From DATBLE01 sp963791425 (GTDB taxonomy: Bacteria; Actinomycetota; Thermoleophilia; Gaiellales; Gaiellaceae), in NCBI GenBank assembly GCA_963791425.1, contig CAWBSE010000008.1:1-64000 (forward strand): a stretch of 64,000 nt of DNA, given 5' to 3'. Positions within the stretch are counted from its first letter, which is position 1. Each line of letters opens with the position of its first letter. The notes beneath the pieces were generated by a model. The model was not told the origin of the DNA. It saw only the letters and a program-made list of their open reading frames with translations, and did no database searches. The position numbers and the translations under genes are program-made. Positions 34,199 through 42,179 of this stretch are shown one piece after another.

Positions 34199-34525
34199 TT
34201 AGGCCTCGGCCGCTTCGGCCTCGAGCTCGAGCGCTTCGAGCTCGATCGCGAGGGCCTTCATGATGTTGCCGGTTGCGGCAACGATCCGCGGCGTGCCGAC
34301 GATCGGCGCGACTGCGGCGAGGACGTCCCGCACCTGCTCGGCGTCGACGTCGAGCTCGCCGGCGACCTCGAGGTTCAGCAGGTACGACGCCGGCGGGGCA
34401 TCGACTGCAACGAGTGCGGCGATGCGGACGAGCATCAGCGTCTTCGGATCGAGGTCGGTCGCCTCGATCGATGCGGCGGTCATCGTCGACAGGAGGTCGA
34501 GGACCGGGGTGTCGCTGTCTGGCAT
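34199..34525 (-). CDS. Carboxymuconolactone-decarboxylase-family-like small protein
   Basis: 108 aa from ATG 34525 with AGGAGAACC just upstream. All-helical: LDPKTLMLVRIAALVAVDAP, SYLLNLEVAGELDVDAEQVR, VLAAVAPIVGTPRIVAATGN. The order matches CMD/AhpD-like proteins but the redox CxxC is absent, so peroxidase activity is unlikely. It lies 38 nt downstream of the sulfatase in the same direction and may be its operon partner. Confidence 0.75.
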   Translation of the reverse strand: MPDSDTPVLDLLSTMTAASIEATDLDPKTLMLVRIAALVAVDAPPASYLLNLEVAGELDVDAEQVRDVLAAVAPIVGTPRIVAATGNIMKALAIELEALELEAEAAEA

Positions 34526-34563
34526 GTGGTTCTCCTTTTCCGTGCGTTGATTGCGTACTTCGG

Positions 34564-36903
34564 TCAGTCGCGTGCGAATGCCGCGACGACTTCCTTCTCG
34601 AGGTCGACCCACGGCTCACCCGCGACGTCCATGGTGGCCTGGTGGATCGTTCCCCCGACGAACGCCCACGGCGAGGTCCCGGGGTAATCGGCGGTCACCG
34701 GCTCGCCGCCGTCCTTGCCGACGTTGAGCCCTTCGCCGGCGAGCGAGAACTTGCCGGGCTGGGTCTTGATCTTCGCCTCGCCGACCTTCTCGTCGTCGAA
34801 GTAGAGGCTCAGCGTCCCCTCGGTCGGCATCGCGTCGCCCTCCTTCTCGAAGGCGACCGACAGCACGCACTCTCCGGTCGGGAACGGCTTTTCGGACTCG
34901 ACCATCTGCTCGAACTCGCCGACCCAGTTGTAGACGTACTTGAACTTCCCGTCTTTCAGGTACAGCGAGTGGCCGCCGAAGCGGGCACCCTGTGCGAAGA
35001 GGACTCCCTCGGCCTCGGGAGTGTCGATCTTCACCTCGACCGCGATCGCGTACGAGCGGTTCCGGATGTTGGGCGTGACCGACTCGGGGACCTCGGCCGT
35101 GTCGGGGTAGTAGACGTACCGGTCACGCGGCTTGGCGAGCTGCGGGCGGGGCTCGAGCAGGATTCCGATCGCGTCGCGCGACTCGAGCGGCAGAGCGCCG
35201 TACTTGCCCGCCTCGGCCCACCAGAGCGCGATCAGCTCCTGGAGCTTCCCGGGGTTGACCTCGGCCAGGTCGTGGCACTCGCTGGGATCGGTCTCGGTGT
35301 TGAACAGCTCCCAGCGCTGGTTGGCGAAGTCGCCCCAGGCGTTCGGTGCGGCGGGCGTGACCGCGGCCGCCTTCCAGCCGTCGTGGTAGATCGCGCGGGT
35401 GCCGAGCATCGAATAGAACTGCGTCTGCTTGCCCTTGGCGTCGGCGTCGTGCAGGCTCGCCGCGAAGCTCTCGCCCTCGAGCGGGTGTTGTGTGAAGCCC
35501 TTGACGACCTCCGGCAGCTCCGTCCCGAGGAGCTCGTAGATCGTCGGGGCGATGTCGACCGCATGGGTGTACTGCGTCCGGATGCCCGTCTTCTTGATCT
35601 GGGCCGGCCAGGACACGATCATCGGGTCGGCGGTTCCGCCCTGGTAGCTGGCGTAGCGCTTCCACATCTTGAACGGCGTGTTGAAGGCCCAGGCCCAGCC
35701 GGTCGGATAGTGGTTGTAGGTCTTGGGGCTCCCGAGATCGTCGACGTACTTGAGGGCCTCCTCGATCGTGTCGGGCAGCCCGTTGAACAGCTTGTTCTCG
35801 TTCACCGAGCCGTTCGGGCCGCCCTCGCCCGAGGCACCGTTGTCCGAGACGAGGATGATCAGCGTGTTGTCGAGCTGGCCTGACTTCTCGAGGTAGTCGA
35901 GGATGCGCCCGAGCTGGTCGTCGGCGTGGCTCAGGAAGCCGGCGTAGACCTCCGCCATCCGCGCGAAGAGATGCTTCTCGTCGTCGCTGAGCGAGTCCCA
36001 GGGCCGGACGACGTCGAGCGCGCCCCAGTCCTGGCCGCTCGGGCCTTTCAGATCGGTGTACGGATTGATCGGCGAGAGCTCGGCGTGCTCGGGGACGACC
36101 CCGAGCTTCTTCTGGTTCGCGAAGACCTGCTCTCGGTAGGCCTCGTAGCCCATGTCGAATTTGCCCTTGTACCGGTCGGCCCATTCCTTCGGCACGTGAT
36201 GGGGAGCGTGCGCCGCGCCGAGCGCGTAGTAGAGGAAGAACGGCTTGTCCGGCGCAACCACCTTCGCGTCCTTGATGAACGACAGCGCCTTGTCGGTGAT
36301 GTCGACGGAGAAGTGGTAGCCGTCCTCGGGCAGGCTCGGCTGGTCGACGGGGTGGTTGTCATAGGTGATGTCCGGATACCACTGGTTCGTCTCGGCGCCC
36401 AGGAACCCGTAGAAGCGCTCGAAGCCGCGCCCGAGCGGCCAGTCCTTCTTGATCGACGCCATGTTCATCTCGTCCTCGGGGCAGAGATGCCACTTGCCGA
36501 CGATGTACGTGTTCCAGCCTCGCTCGCCGAGGATCTCGGGGATCATCGCGCACTCGCCGGGGATGTGGCCGCTGGCGTTCGGGAAGCCGGACGCCGCCTC
36601 GGTGATGCAGGCCATCCCGTTCGTCGTGTGGTTGCGACCGGTCAGCAGGCAGGCGCGCGTGGGCGAGCAGAGCGCCGTCGTGTGGAAGTTGGTGTAGGTG
36701 AGGCCTCGGTCGGCGATCCGCTTGATGTTCGGCGTCTCGATCAACCCGCCGAAGGACTCCATCGCCGAGAAGCCGACATCGTCGAGGATGACGTAGAGAA
36801 TGTTCGGCGCTCCCTCCGGGGCCATGGGCTGCTTGAACGGCTCCCAGTCCGGGGTCGAATCCTTGATGTCGATGTTGATGGTGCCCTTGAACGGCTCGCC
36901 CAT
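34564..36903 (-). CDS. Arylsulfatase-type sulfatase, 779 aa
   Basis: ATG with GGGGAGGACA upstream. N-terminal metal ligands Asp41/42 in LYVILDDVGFS. Sulfatase signature CSPTRACLLTGRN with Cys79 as the residue to be converted to formylglycine. TYIVGKWHLCPEDE and IILVSDNGASGEGG supply further active-site residues. The C-terminal ~170 residues form an added beta-rich domain. No signal peptide is visible, unlike most secreted sulfatases. It hydrolyses sulfate esters; the natural substrate is unknown. No formylglycine-generating enzyme is in the window. Confidence 0.93.
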   Translation of the reverse strand: MGEPFKGTINIDIKDSTPDWEPFKQPMAPEGAPNILYVILDDVGFSAMESFGGLIETPNIKRIADRGLTYTNFHTTALCSPTRACLLTGRNHTTNGMACITEAASGFPNASGHIPGECAMIPEILGERGWNTYIVGKWHLCPEDEMNMASIKKDWPLGRGFERFYGFLGAETNQWYPDITYDNHPVDQPSLPEDGYHFSVDITDKALSFIKDAKVVAPDKPFFLYYALGAAHAPHHVPKEWADRYKGKFDMGYEAYREQVFANQKKLGVVPEHAELSPINPYTDLKGPSGQDWGALDVVRPWDSLSDDEKHLFARMAEVYAGFLSHADDQLGRILDYLEKSGQLDNTLIILVSDNGASGEGGPNGSVNENKLFNGLPDTIEEALKYVDDLGSPKTYNHYPTGWAWAFNTPFKMWKRYASYQGGTADPMIVSWPAQIKKTGIRTQYTHAVDIAPTIYELLGTELPEVVKGFTQHPLEGESFAASLHDADAKGKQTQFYSMLGTRAIYHDGWKAAAVTPAAPNAWGDFANQRWELFNTETDPSECHDLAEVNPGKLQELIALWWAEAGKYGALPLESRDAIGILLEPRPQLAKPRDRYVYYPDTAEVPESVTPNIRNRSYAIAVEVKIDTPEAEGVLFAQGARFGGHSLYLKDGKFKYVYNWVGEFEQMVESEKPFPTGECVLSVAFEKEGDAMPTEGTLSLYFDDEKVGEAKIKTQPGKFSLAGEGLNVGKDGGEPVTADYPGTSPWAFVGGTIHQATMDVAGEPWVDLEKEVVAAFARD

Positions 36904-37036
36904 GGTCTGTCCTCCCCACCTCGACGGCAGCGCTGATCAGCAGATCACCACGAGGATCCATCCAACCGGCGCCGGCCGCATCACCCGGGAAGGACGAAGC
37001 GGGCGCACGGGTGGGTGAAGGCCTGGAGAACGAGAA

Positions 37037-37056
37037 ACGCCCGCCGAGGCGGGCGT
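37037..37056 (-). terminator. Rho-independent-like terminator
   Basis: ACGCCCGCC-GA-GGCGGGCGT forms a strong hairpin; on the minus strand it is followed by GTTTCTCGTTCTC. It would terminate the decayed minus-strand gene at 37160-37335. Confidence 0.6.
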
Positions 37057-37065
37057 CTCCCAATG

Positions 37066-37134
37066 CCGGTGGGGTATGTGAGGGGAGATCCGGCTCCCTC
37101 AGCTTGACCCGCCCACCGGATGGGGGCATGCCCC
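37066..37134. other. Nested inverted repeats upstream of the sulfatase
   Basis: CCGGTGGG (37066) pairs with CCCACCGG (37112-37119) and encloses a smaller GGGAG-ATCCGG-CTCCC hairpin. A perfect GGGGCATGCCCC palindrome follows at 37123-37134. It could be a structured RNA or operator. I cannot match it to a known riboswitch. Confidence 0.35.
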
Positions 37135-37159
37135 TGAAGGGGGATCTTTGGCGGCCGGG

Positions 37160-37335
37160 CTAGGACGCCTGGAACGACGCGAACGAGGCGCCGGAGCCGA
37201 GCCAGATCCCGACCGAGCCGGACACGAGGAGCGGCGCGGTGCGAGACGTTGCGTCGAGGACAGCGTCAGCGTCGAGCCGCTCGCCTGGAAGCTGAGCACG
37301 CCGGTGCCGCTCGCACGGTGAGCCCGGTGACGAGC
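37160..37335 (-). pseudogene. C-terminal remnant of a LamG/concanavalin-like secreted protein
   Basis: The minus strand encodes GVLSFQASGSTLTLS, then in another frame APLLVSGSVGIWLGSGASFA followed by SFQAS and a stop. This strand-turn-strand pattern (VGIWLxSGASF) is typical of the end of concanavalin-A-like LamG domains. There is no 5' part, and sequence quality decays quickly upstream. Confidence 0.45.
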
Positions 37336-39120
37336 TTCGATACTTAGAGCTCGGAGTAGCCGCACGGGCAAAGCATGACACCGAAGAACCACGCCTACTG
37401 AGGTAGAACGTCAGAGCAGTCAAGGGACATTCCCGCACTCTCGCGCACGTAACACGGCATCGCCGAGTACCGCAGCGCACTCGACCAACAAGCGCCGACG
37501 TGTCGCACTTAACGCAGAATGCGACGCGCATGTAGCATCCAAGGGGGTACCACAACCGAGTCTGCGGTACAGAGAAGGTCGCATCGGCGGGCCTTCTATT
37601 CATACTGACTTGCAGCTTCCGCAACTGATGCTCGCTTGTCGGCGCGGGCGCTGTCACTTCGATGGACTAAGGGAGCAGGTGGAACTCAGGTTCGTATTGC
37701 TGTCTGGCGTTGCGATGTTTGTACATCGATATAGTGCGCACGTTGGCGTAGGTTCCGGTGCGCGACTATTGGGAAGGTGTACTTCGACGTCGTTAGTTAT
37801 TTGTCGAACTTCTGGATGAGGATCGTCCGCTGGAATGAACGCATGCGCGGTAAACAGCGCAGTCGCTTTGTGGGAGAAGTTGGGTCGAACTGGTCACGAA
37901 GGTAGCTAGTTTCGTGTCGTGATTCTCGCGAGCGCTCTTCTTGGTTTCAGCCACTTATAGAGGTGTTCGCAAACGCGAACCGGTCGCGCGATCGGCGCGC
38001 GATTGAATGTGAAATCTCGATTGGCAACTGAACGTACGAACTCACTTAGAGCAGGCTAAATGTTCGTGGGCTGCTGATCGCAGACGCAGACGAATATCAA
38101 CTACACTGAGACAACGACAAGCGCAACACTGTACTTTCTCATACTTTCTCCTCTTGGCGATGAGCTCTTTCGACCAACGAAGATTCGCAGGTGAGATACA
38201 AATGCTGTCGGAAGTTGAATCAGAAAGTTTGTGTTTTTTCACAAAGCGCGAAAGAGCCAAGAGACATTTCGAACTCTCAGGCAGCTGAATCTGCTCGGCT
38301 TGAATAGCGTAGCTACGCGCCGTGCAACTGTGGTCTTCTCATCTTGCATGAGGCGGGCTGCAATTGGATCGAAGATCCAGTGGAAATACGCTGAGTCACA
38401 CAGGTTGCGAGCAGCTTGACGTGGGCAATGAAGAAGTCGGCGTGCCAGACGGCACTGGTACCCGTAGTGGTGCACGATCGGTGAAGCGGGCGGCGTGTGG
38501 AAGCGTGAACGAGCGAACAACGAGGCTCAACAGGTCATCTGAGTGTAGACAGGCGTATTACGAACACTGGCGCAGGACGTCGTGATGGCACCCGGGCCTC
38601 ACTCGCACGCACGCGCGCGAGGGTCGTGCTCGGCAGCGGCGCCACCGCCGGTCCGCGCGAATCCTCCAGTGACGCCACGATCATCGCACTCGCTCGGTCG
38701 GCCGCAAGCAGGGATAGGCGGGCCTGCCGCCTGACGGATACCTCTCCCAGAAACCCCCCGCCAGTCGGACTCACGGCCCGCCTTACTCAGCATCGTCACC
38801 AGCAGACCACTGTCAAGAGGCCGGCGACGATGTTGACCGGGACCGTGTTCCCGAGAACGTCGCTCTTTGCGTAGGCCGCCAATCCAACCTGCCGCTTCTA
38901 CCGACAGGAGTGCAGAGACGGGGGCGGGCTGGAGAAACCTCGCTCCGGAAGGGAGAGGCAACTCCGCCAGGCCGCAGGCCCGCCCCCAGTCGACAACGTT
39001 CCTCGCGGCCGTAGTCACTCCTTCGCCTCAGCGCACGTTGCCGGTAGAACGCCCGCTAGAAAGCGGCCGCTAACGCCGCAGCCAAGGCGTGAACCCTCAG
39101 GTTCAGAACCCGGTTAGGCC
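37336..39120. other. Low-GC, gene-poor stretch with no identifiable genes
   Basis: From about 37.4 to 38.6 kb the base composition drops visibly from its roughly 70% GC surroundings to near half, with many stops in all frames. Small open frames exist but lack ribosome sites, coherent codon use or recognisable motifs. The 38.6-39.1 kb part is GC-rich again, with no gene I can defend. A TTTGTG-TTTTTT-CACAAA hairpin lies at about 38228-38245. Confidence 0.5.
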
Positions 39121-39139
39121 GTCAGGAGCGCGTCTATGA

Positions 39140-39151
39140 GAACATCTGTTC
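39140..39151 (+). promoter_or_regulatory. Possible LexA (SOS) box
   Basis: GAACATCTGTTC is an inverted repeat GAAC-N4-GTTC, the core of actinobacterial LexA sites. It lies immediately upstream of GTG 39152, the start of the decayed gene below. One site in degraded DNA could be chance. Confidence 0.35.
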
Positions 39152-39505
39152 GTGACCGCTCAGGGGTCGGCACGCACAAGGTTCGGGCGGGCGATCGAGG
39201 GCCGTTGGATTTTCCATGCGGAGGTTGGCTGCCCGCGAACTCGGTCAACTCACGCTTGGCGAGGCACTCGACCTGGTGCTGCTCTACGCCGAGACGGAGG
39301 TAGAGTCCGCCGAGTCACAGCGTCGCTGCTCGATGCCAGATCGCACTCACGGCCTGATGGCTTGCCCGCGCCCGCGGAGGCGTCGGCAACGTTCGAGCGG
39401 GCCGCGATCCGCTGGCCAGTCGGTACACCGCCGAGTCGACAGCCGTGCTGCTCGATGCACAGATCCGCACTCACGGCCCTGATGGCGTTGCGCACGAGCC
39501 CCTGA
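39152..39505 (+). pseudogene. Decayed small helical-protein gene with an internal duplication
   Basis: Pieces in different frames read SARTRFGRAIE, AARELGQLTLGEALDLVLLY and FERAAIRW, and then a frame with TAVLLDAQI. Together they resemble a family of about 100-aa helical proteins (RFGRALE...LTLEEAL...ERAAxRWLxRYL) that I recall from actinobacterial mobile regions. A segment of about 57 bp occurs twice (39309-39365 and 39430-39491), so the gene was rearranged as well as frameshifted. Confidence 0.45.
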
Positions 39506-39510
39506 CGCTG

Positions 39511-39532
39511 TTATTATTTTTAAATAAAATAG
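39511..39532. other. Isolated 22-bp A/T tract
   Basis: Only A and T for 20 of 22 bases around a TTTTTAAATAAAA core, extremely rare in this high-GC chromosome. It marks foreign or decayed DNA, or could be an old integration target. Confidence 0.4.
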
Positions 39533-39551
39533 ACTTGCCGTAGCGGCATCG

Positions 39552-39680
39552 TCGTTCGTCGGTCGTGAGCGGAACTCGCGAGGTCACCTCGCTCCTTCGT
39601 AACGGCGGCGGCCGTCTCGCCACTCTGACCGGCCCGGCGGCTCCGGAAGACGCGCTTGCGCTCGAGGCTGGCGGCGACGT
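39552..39680 (+). pseudogene. Fragment of a STAND/AfsR-type P-loop ATPase
   Basis: SFVGRER in one frame is followed by EVTSLLRNGGGRLATLTGP in the next, the characteristic start of ATPase domains in cyclase and SARP regulators (FVGRExEL...LLTLTGPGGSGKTRLA). Here the P-loop is replaced by APEDALALEAG, so the Walker A is destroyed. Only about 130 bp survive. Confidence 0.45.
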
Positions 39681-39689
39681 GGTATAATT

Positions 39690-40050
39690 TTATCGGCCTT
39701 TAGTTTGCAAGCCCGCTCGTCATAAGATCGCACTCTCGGCCGATGAGCGTTTGCAGCATGCCGACCTGCCCGAGCGTGTGTCTACTCGGCCTTGTCGAGC
39801 AACTGCGTGCTGCTCGGCGCACCCTGAGTCCCGTCTGGACAGCCCGGGCCGCCGGGCCAGGGGTCGTGCGCCGCCGCACCCCCGCTCGGCGAGGGGGGCG
39901 CCTGGGTCCCGTGCCTGAATCCTTGACGTACCGCACCTCATTTGCAGGGAGAAACGCCGCTCCTCTACCATCTGGCCGGTGTCCGTATCGCTTCCAAAGG
40001 GGGAACGTGCGCGTGGCGACCTCCGGGGAGGCAGTGTCACGTCTGGGGCC
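39690..40050. other. Gene-poor stretch
   Basis: GC-rich again, with one further degenerate echo of the 39.3-kb repeat (AAGATCGCACTCTCGGCC at about 39724). No start, ribosome site or domain supports a gene. Confidence 0.4.
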
Positions 40051-40055
40051 GGCGG

Positions 40056-40560
40056 GTGACTCCGCTCGTCGTCGGCCTCGGGGTTGCGCTCGTGGCCGGC
40101 GTGGTCATCTGGCTCGTTGCGTCCATTCAGCGGCTCCACCCGGTCATCGGCGATGTCGAGCAGACGCTCGCGGAGGCGGAGAGCGAGGCAGAGGCGATCG
40201 TGGCAGCCGCCGAGGCGAAGGCAGCCGGGATCGTCTCCGGGGCGGACACCGTGATCGCCGAGGCTCGTGAGACAGCCGGCCGAGCAGCGGCCGAGATCAG
40301 GAGCGGAGCGCCGCGCGGATGCCAAGCGCACCGCGCGCGGCATCATCAAGGAGGCAGAGTACAGGGGCCGCGAGCTGGTGGAAACCGCGGAGCTCCAACG
40401 GCGTGCACGCCGAACAGGCAGCCGCGCGCGCGCAGGAGTTCGGCATAGACGTGAATTCGCAGAGCTCGTCTGCCTCGCCGGCACGTGCGTCGCGAGACAG
40501 CCCGCCGCGGTCACTCGCCGCCGCGGTGGCAGAGCTCATCAGTCGCTTCTCGATAAGAGG
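40056..40560 (+). pseudogene. Frameshifted single-helix membrane protein with coiled coil
   Basis: GTG 40056 opens PLVVGLGVALVAGVVIWLVA, one membrane helix. It runs into an Ala/Glu-rich coiled coil (EQTLAEAESEAEAIVAAAEA). Two frame changes then give ADAKRTARGIIKEAEYRGRE and HAEQAAARAQEFGID. The arrangement recalls the N-terminus of RNase Y or an ATP-synthase b-like stalk. It is broken at about 40300 and 40390. Confidence 0.5.
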
Positions 40561-40750
40561 CCGTCCGACTCCCGAGCGGTCGAAGACGCGAAGGCTGTCG
40601 ACAAAATGGAGTGAGCTGGTCAGCAGGAACGGACTGAGCCTCGAAGACGCACAAGTACGCGCTGTATGTGAGTGATGAGATGGAAAGAACAGAATTGGTG
40701 CGGAGTGTTAAATTTTGCGCAGAGCTCGTCCTGGCCCTTGCTCGATCAAC

Positions 40751-40843
40751 GGCTCGCCATCCGTGTGACTATGAACGGCGCGGAGCCCTAGAATTCAATC
40801 AGACCGCCGTGTTCGCCCAACATGCCAGAAAGAGTGCTCGCCC
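40751..40843 (+). repeat. Direct repeat copy 1 (degenerate zinc-ribbon sequence)
   Basis: About 93 bp matching 41052-41150 at roughly four of five positions, including the shared ends GGCTCGCC(A/G)TCCGTGTGAC and CAACATGC. This copy has lost the CPxC and REFG codons (reads NQTAVFAQHARKS), so it is the more decayed one. Confidence 0.55.
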
Positions 40844-41013
40844 TCACCTGAACGCCCAAACCGGCCGCACGTGCGTCGCGAGACCGTCACGCTAACCGGT
40901 CACTCACCACGGCGGCGGTCGAGCTCGACGTTCAAGAGCGGCCGAGGATTCGCGCATTCCCGACGCTGACATTGGCCGAGCTGCTCGATGAGGAGCGGCA
41001 GGGCTGAGGCGGG

Positions 41014-41165
41014 ATGAACGCTCGTAGCTCCCGTCACGGCTTTCGTCTACCGGCTCGCCGTCCGTGTGACGATGGACGCGCAGCGCATTCCCTAGAAGAC
41101 AACCAGACCGCCTTGTTCTGCCCAACATGCTCAGAAAGAGAGTTCGGCCCAGCAACTGAAGCGCC
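41014..41165 (+). pseudogene. Second small zinc-ribbon (CPxCxxREFG) sequence, truncated
   Basis: From ATG 41014 the frame reads to DNQTALFCPTCSEREFGPA, the same C-terminal motif as the 5.7-kb gene, but without the N-terminal CxxC. Beyond about 41160 the frame enters sequence belonging to a minus-strand gene, showing a recombination junction. It is also direct-repeat copy 2 (41052-41150). Confidence 0.45.
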
Positions 41166-41318
41166 CTTTGTCGACGAGCACGTTGCCGAGCTTCGGCGTT
41201 TCTTCGTCGAGATCAACACGGTCTTGCTCGCTCTCGCCGGCAGGGACGTTGCCGAGGCGACGGTCGCCACGAGCAGCGCCGACACGACGAGCGCGAGGAT
41301 TGCGAGCCACTTCCGCAT
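41164..41318 (-). pseudogene. 5' remnant of a secreted protein gene
   Basis: ATG 41318 is preceded by CAGGAGGTGTCG, an excellent ribosome site, and encodes the signal peptide MRKWLAILALVVSALLVATV. After KTVLISTKKR the alternative frame reads KLGNVLVDKGR, which resembles the start of secreted-repeat (Y-X4-D, COG4315-like) proteins. The rest is replaced by the zinc-ribbon repeat in opposite orientation. Confidence 0.5.
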
Positions 41319-41640
41319 TCGACACCTCCTGGCCTGTCGGAACGTCACAGCGAGCGTAGCGGGTCGGGCGCGCATTGAGGCGTATGCAGCCTCGCTTTGA
41401 CATCACTTGAGAATCGTCACATTTGAACGCACAGCCGGGTGCTTCCGTAGGCAAACCGTGTCCGCGCCTGTGTCCACGAGACTCCGCAGCGGCTAACCGA
41501 GACCCACCACCCCCCAGACACACCGCCACAACAACCACGACCCACGGCCAACCCGACCGTGCGCCAAAAACATGAACACCCGACACAACCTAACACGCCC
41601 AAACAACCGCCACGGAGCGCACGTCGGCAAACGACCACGT

Positions 41641-41705
41641 GGTGTGCGCCAGTTGTGCGCCAGTGCGCGCCACCAACGAGCGGATTCCGGCGGTCTTGAG
41701 CGGAT
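41641..41705 (+). repeat. Copy C of the dispersed ~65-bp repeat, facing tRNA-Ser(CGA)
   Basis: GGTGTGCGCCAGTTGTGCGC...GCGGATTCCGGCGGTCTTGAG. The first 32 bases equal copy B exactly. It encodes VCASCAPVRATNERIPAVLS in one frame. Like copy B it points toward the 3' end of a nearby tRNA-Ser gene, which supports a link with past integrations. Confidence 0.6.
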
Positions 41706-41743
41706 CACGAGGCCATGGCCGGATGCGCCCCAAGAGACGCCGA

Positions 41744-41766
41744 AAACCCGCCTGCTCAGCGGGTTT
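41744..41766. terminator. Terminator hairpin downstream of the minus-strand tRNA genes
   Basis: AAACCCGC and GCGGGTTT pair around CTGCTCA. On the minus strand it follows the 3' end of tRNA-Ser(CGA) and would end that transcript. Confidence 0.65.
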
Positions 41767-41779
41767 CGGCTTGATGAAG

Positions 41780-41868
41780 CGGAGGGGGAGAGATTTGAAC
41801 TCTCGATCCGCCTAACGACGGATAACGGTTTTCGAGACCGCCGCATTCGACCGCTCTGCCACCCCTCC
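41780..41868 (-). tRNA. tRNA-Ser (anticodon CGA)
   Basis: 89 nt; acceptor GGAGGGG/CCCCTCC, anticodon region GGTCTCGAAAACC with CGA, long variable arm, T-arm GAGTTCAAATCTC. CCA not encoded. Confidence 0.95.
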
Positions 41869-41870
41869 AG

Positions 41871-41961
41871 CGGAGAAGGAGGGATTCGAACCCTCGATGC
41901 AGGTTTGTACCCACATAACGCCTTAGCAGGGCGCCGCCTTCAGCCACTCGGCCACTTCTCC
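41871..41961 (-). tRNA. tRNA-Ser (anticodon GCU)
   Basis: 91 nt; acceptor GGAGAAG/CTTCTCC, anticodon loop CTGCTAA, long variable arm, T-arm GGGTTCGAATCCC. Two bases from tRNA-Ser(CGA) on the same strand, so cotranscribed. Confidence 0.95.
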
Positions 41962-42039
41962 GGAGGTGCTCATCGTAGCCAAGCTTTCTTCGGCATCCAC
42001 CCGTCCTGACCTGTAGCGGCGCTAGTCTGAGCGTCGCCG

Positions 42040-42129
42040 CGGAGAGGTGTCCGAGCGGCCGAAGGAGCGCGACTGGAAATCGCGTAACCGTCGAAAGGCG
42101 GTTCGCGGGTTCAAATCCCGCCCTCTCCG
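42040..42129 (+). tRNA. tRNA-Ser (anticodon GGA)
   Basis: 90 nt; acceptor GGAGAGG/CCTCTCC, anticodon loop CTGGAAA, long variable arm, T-arm GGGTTCAAATCCC. Divergent from the other two serine tRNAs. Confidence 0.95.
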
Positions 42130-42140
42130 CCTGTCTGGCA

Positions 42141-42172
42141 GGGATGTTCCAGGCTCGAACCTGGAACATCCC
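42141..42172. terminator. 13-bp-stem terminator after tRNA-Ser(GGA)
   Basis: GGGATGTTCCAGG pairs with CCTGGAACATCCC around CTCGAA. It serves the tRNA on the plus strand and the convergent glycoside hydrolase gene on the minus strand. Confidence 0.75.
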
Positions 42173-42179
42173 TTGGTCA

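Noticed and set aside
38228..38245. TTTGTG-TTTTTT-CACAAA hairpin as a terminator
   Set aside because: Six base pairs, AT-only loop, and no gene on either side to terminate.
39683..39688. Perfect TATAAT as a promoter
   Set aside because: No -35 at 16-18 bp and no gene downstream; it is likely chance in AT-richer decayed DNA.
37336..41600. Possible CRISPR array in the gene-poor region
   Set aside because: The repeats seen are 57- and 95-bp pairs of decayed coding sequence; there is no regular short repeat with unique spacers.
41572..42009. Open frame crossing two tRNA-Ser genes
   Set aside because: Contains the typical translated-tRNA peptides (GEGGIRTLDAGLY-like); a well-known annotation artefact.
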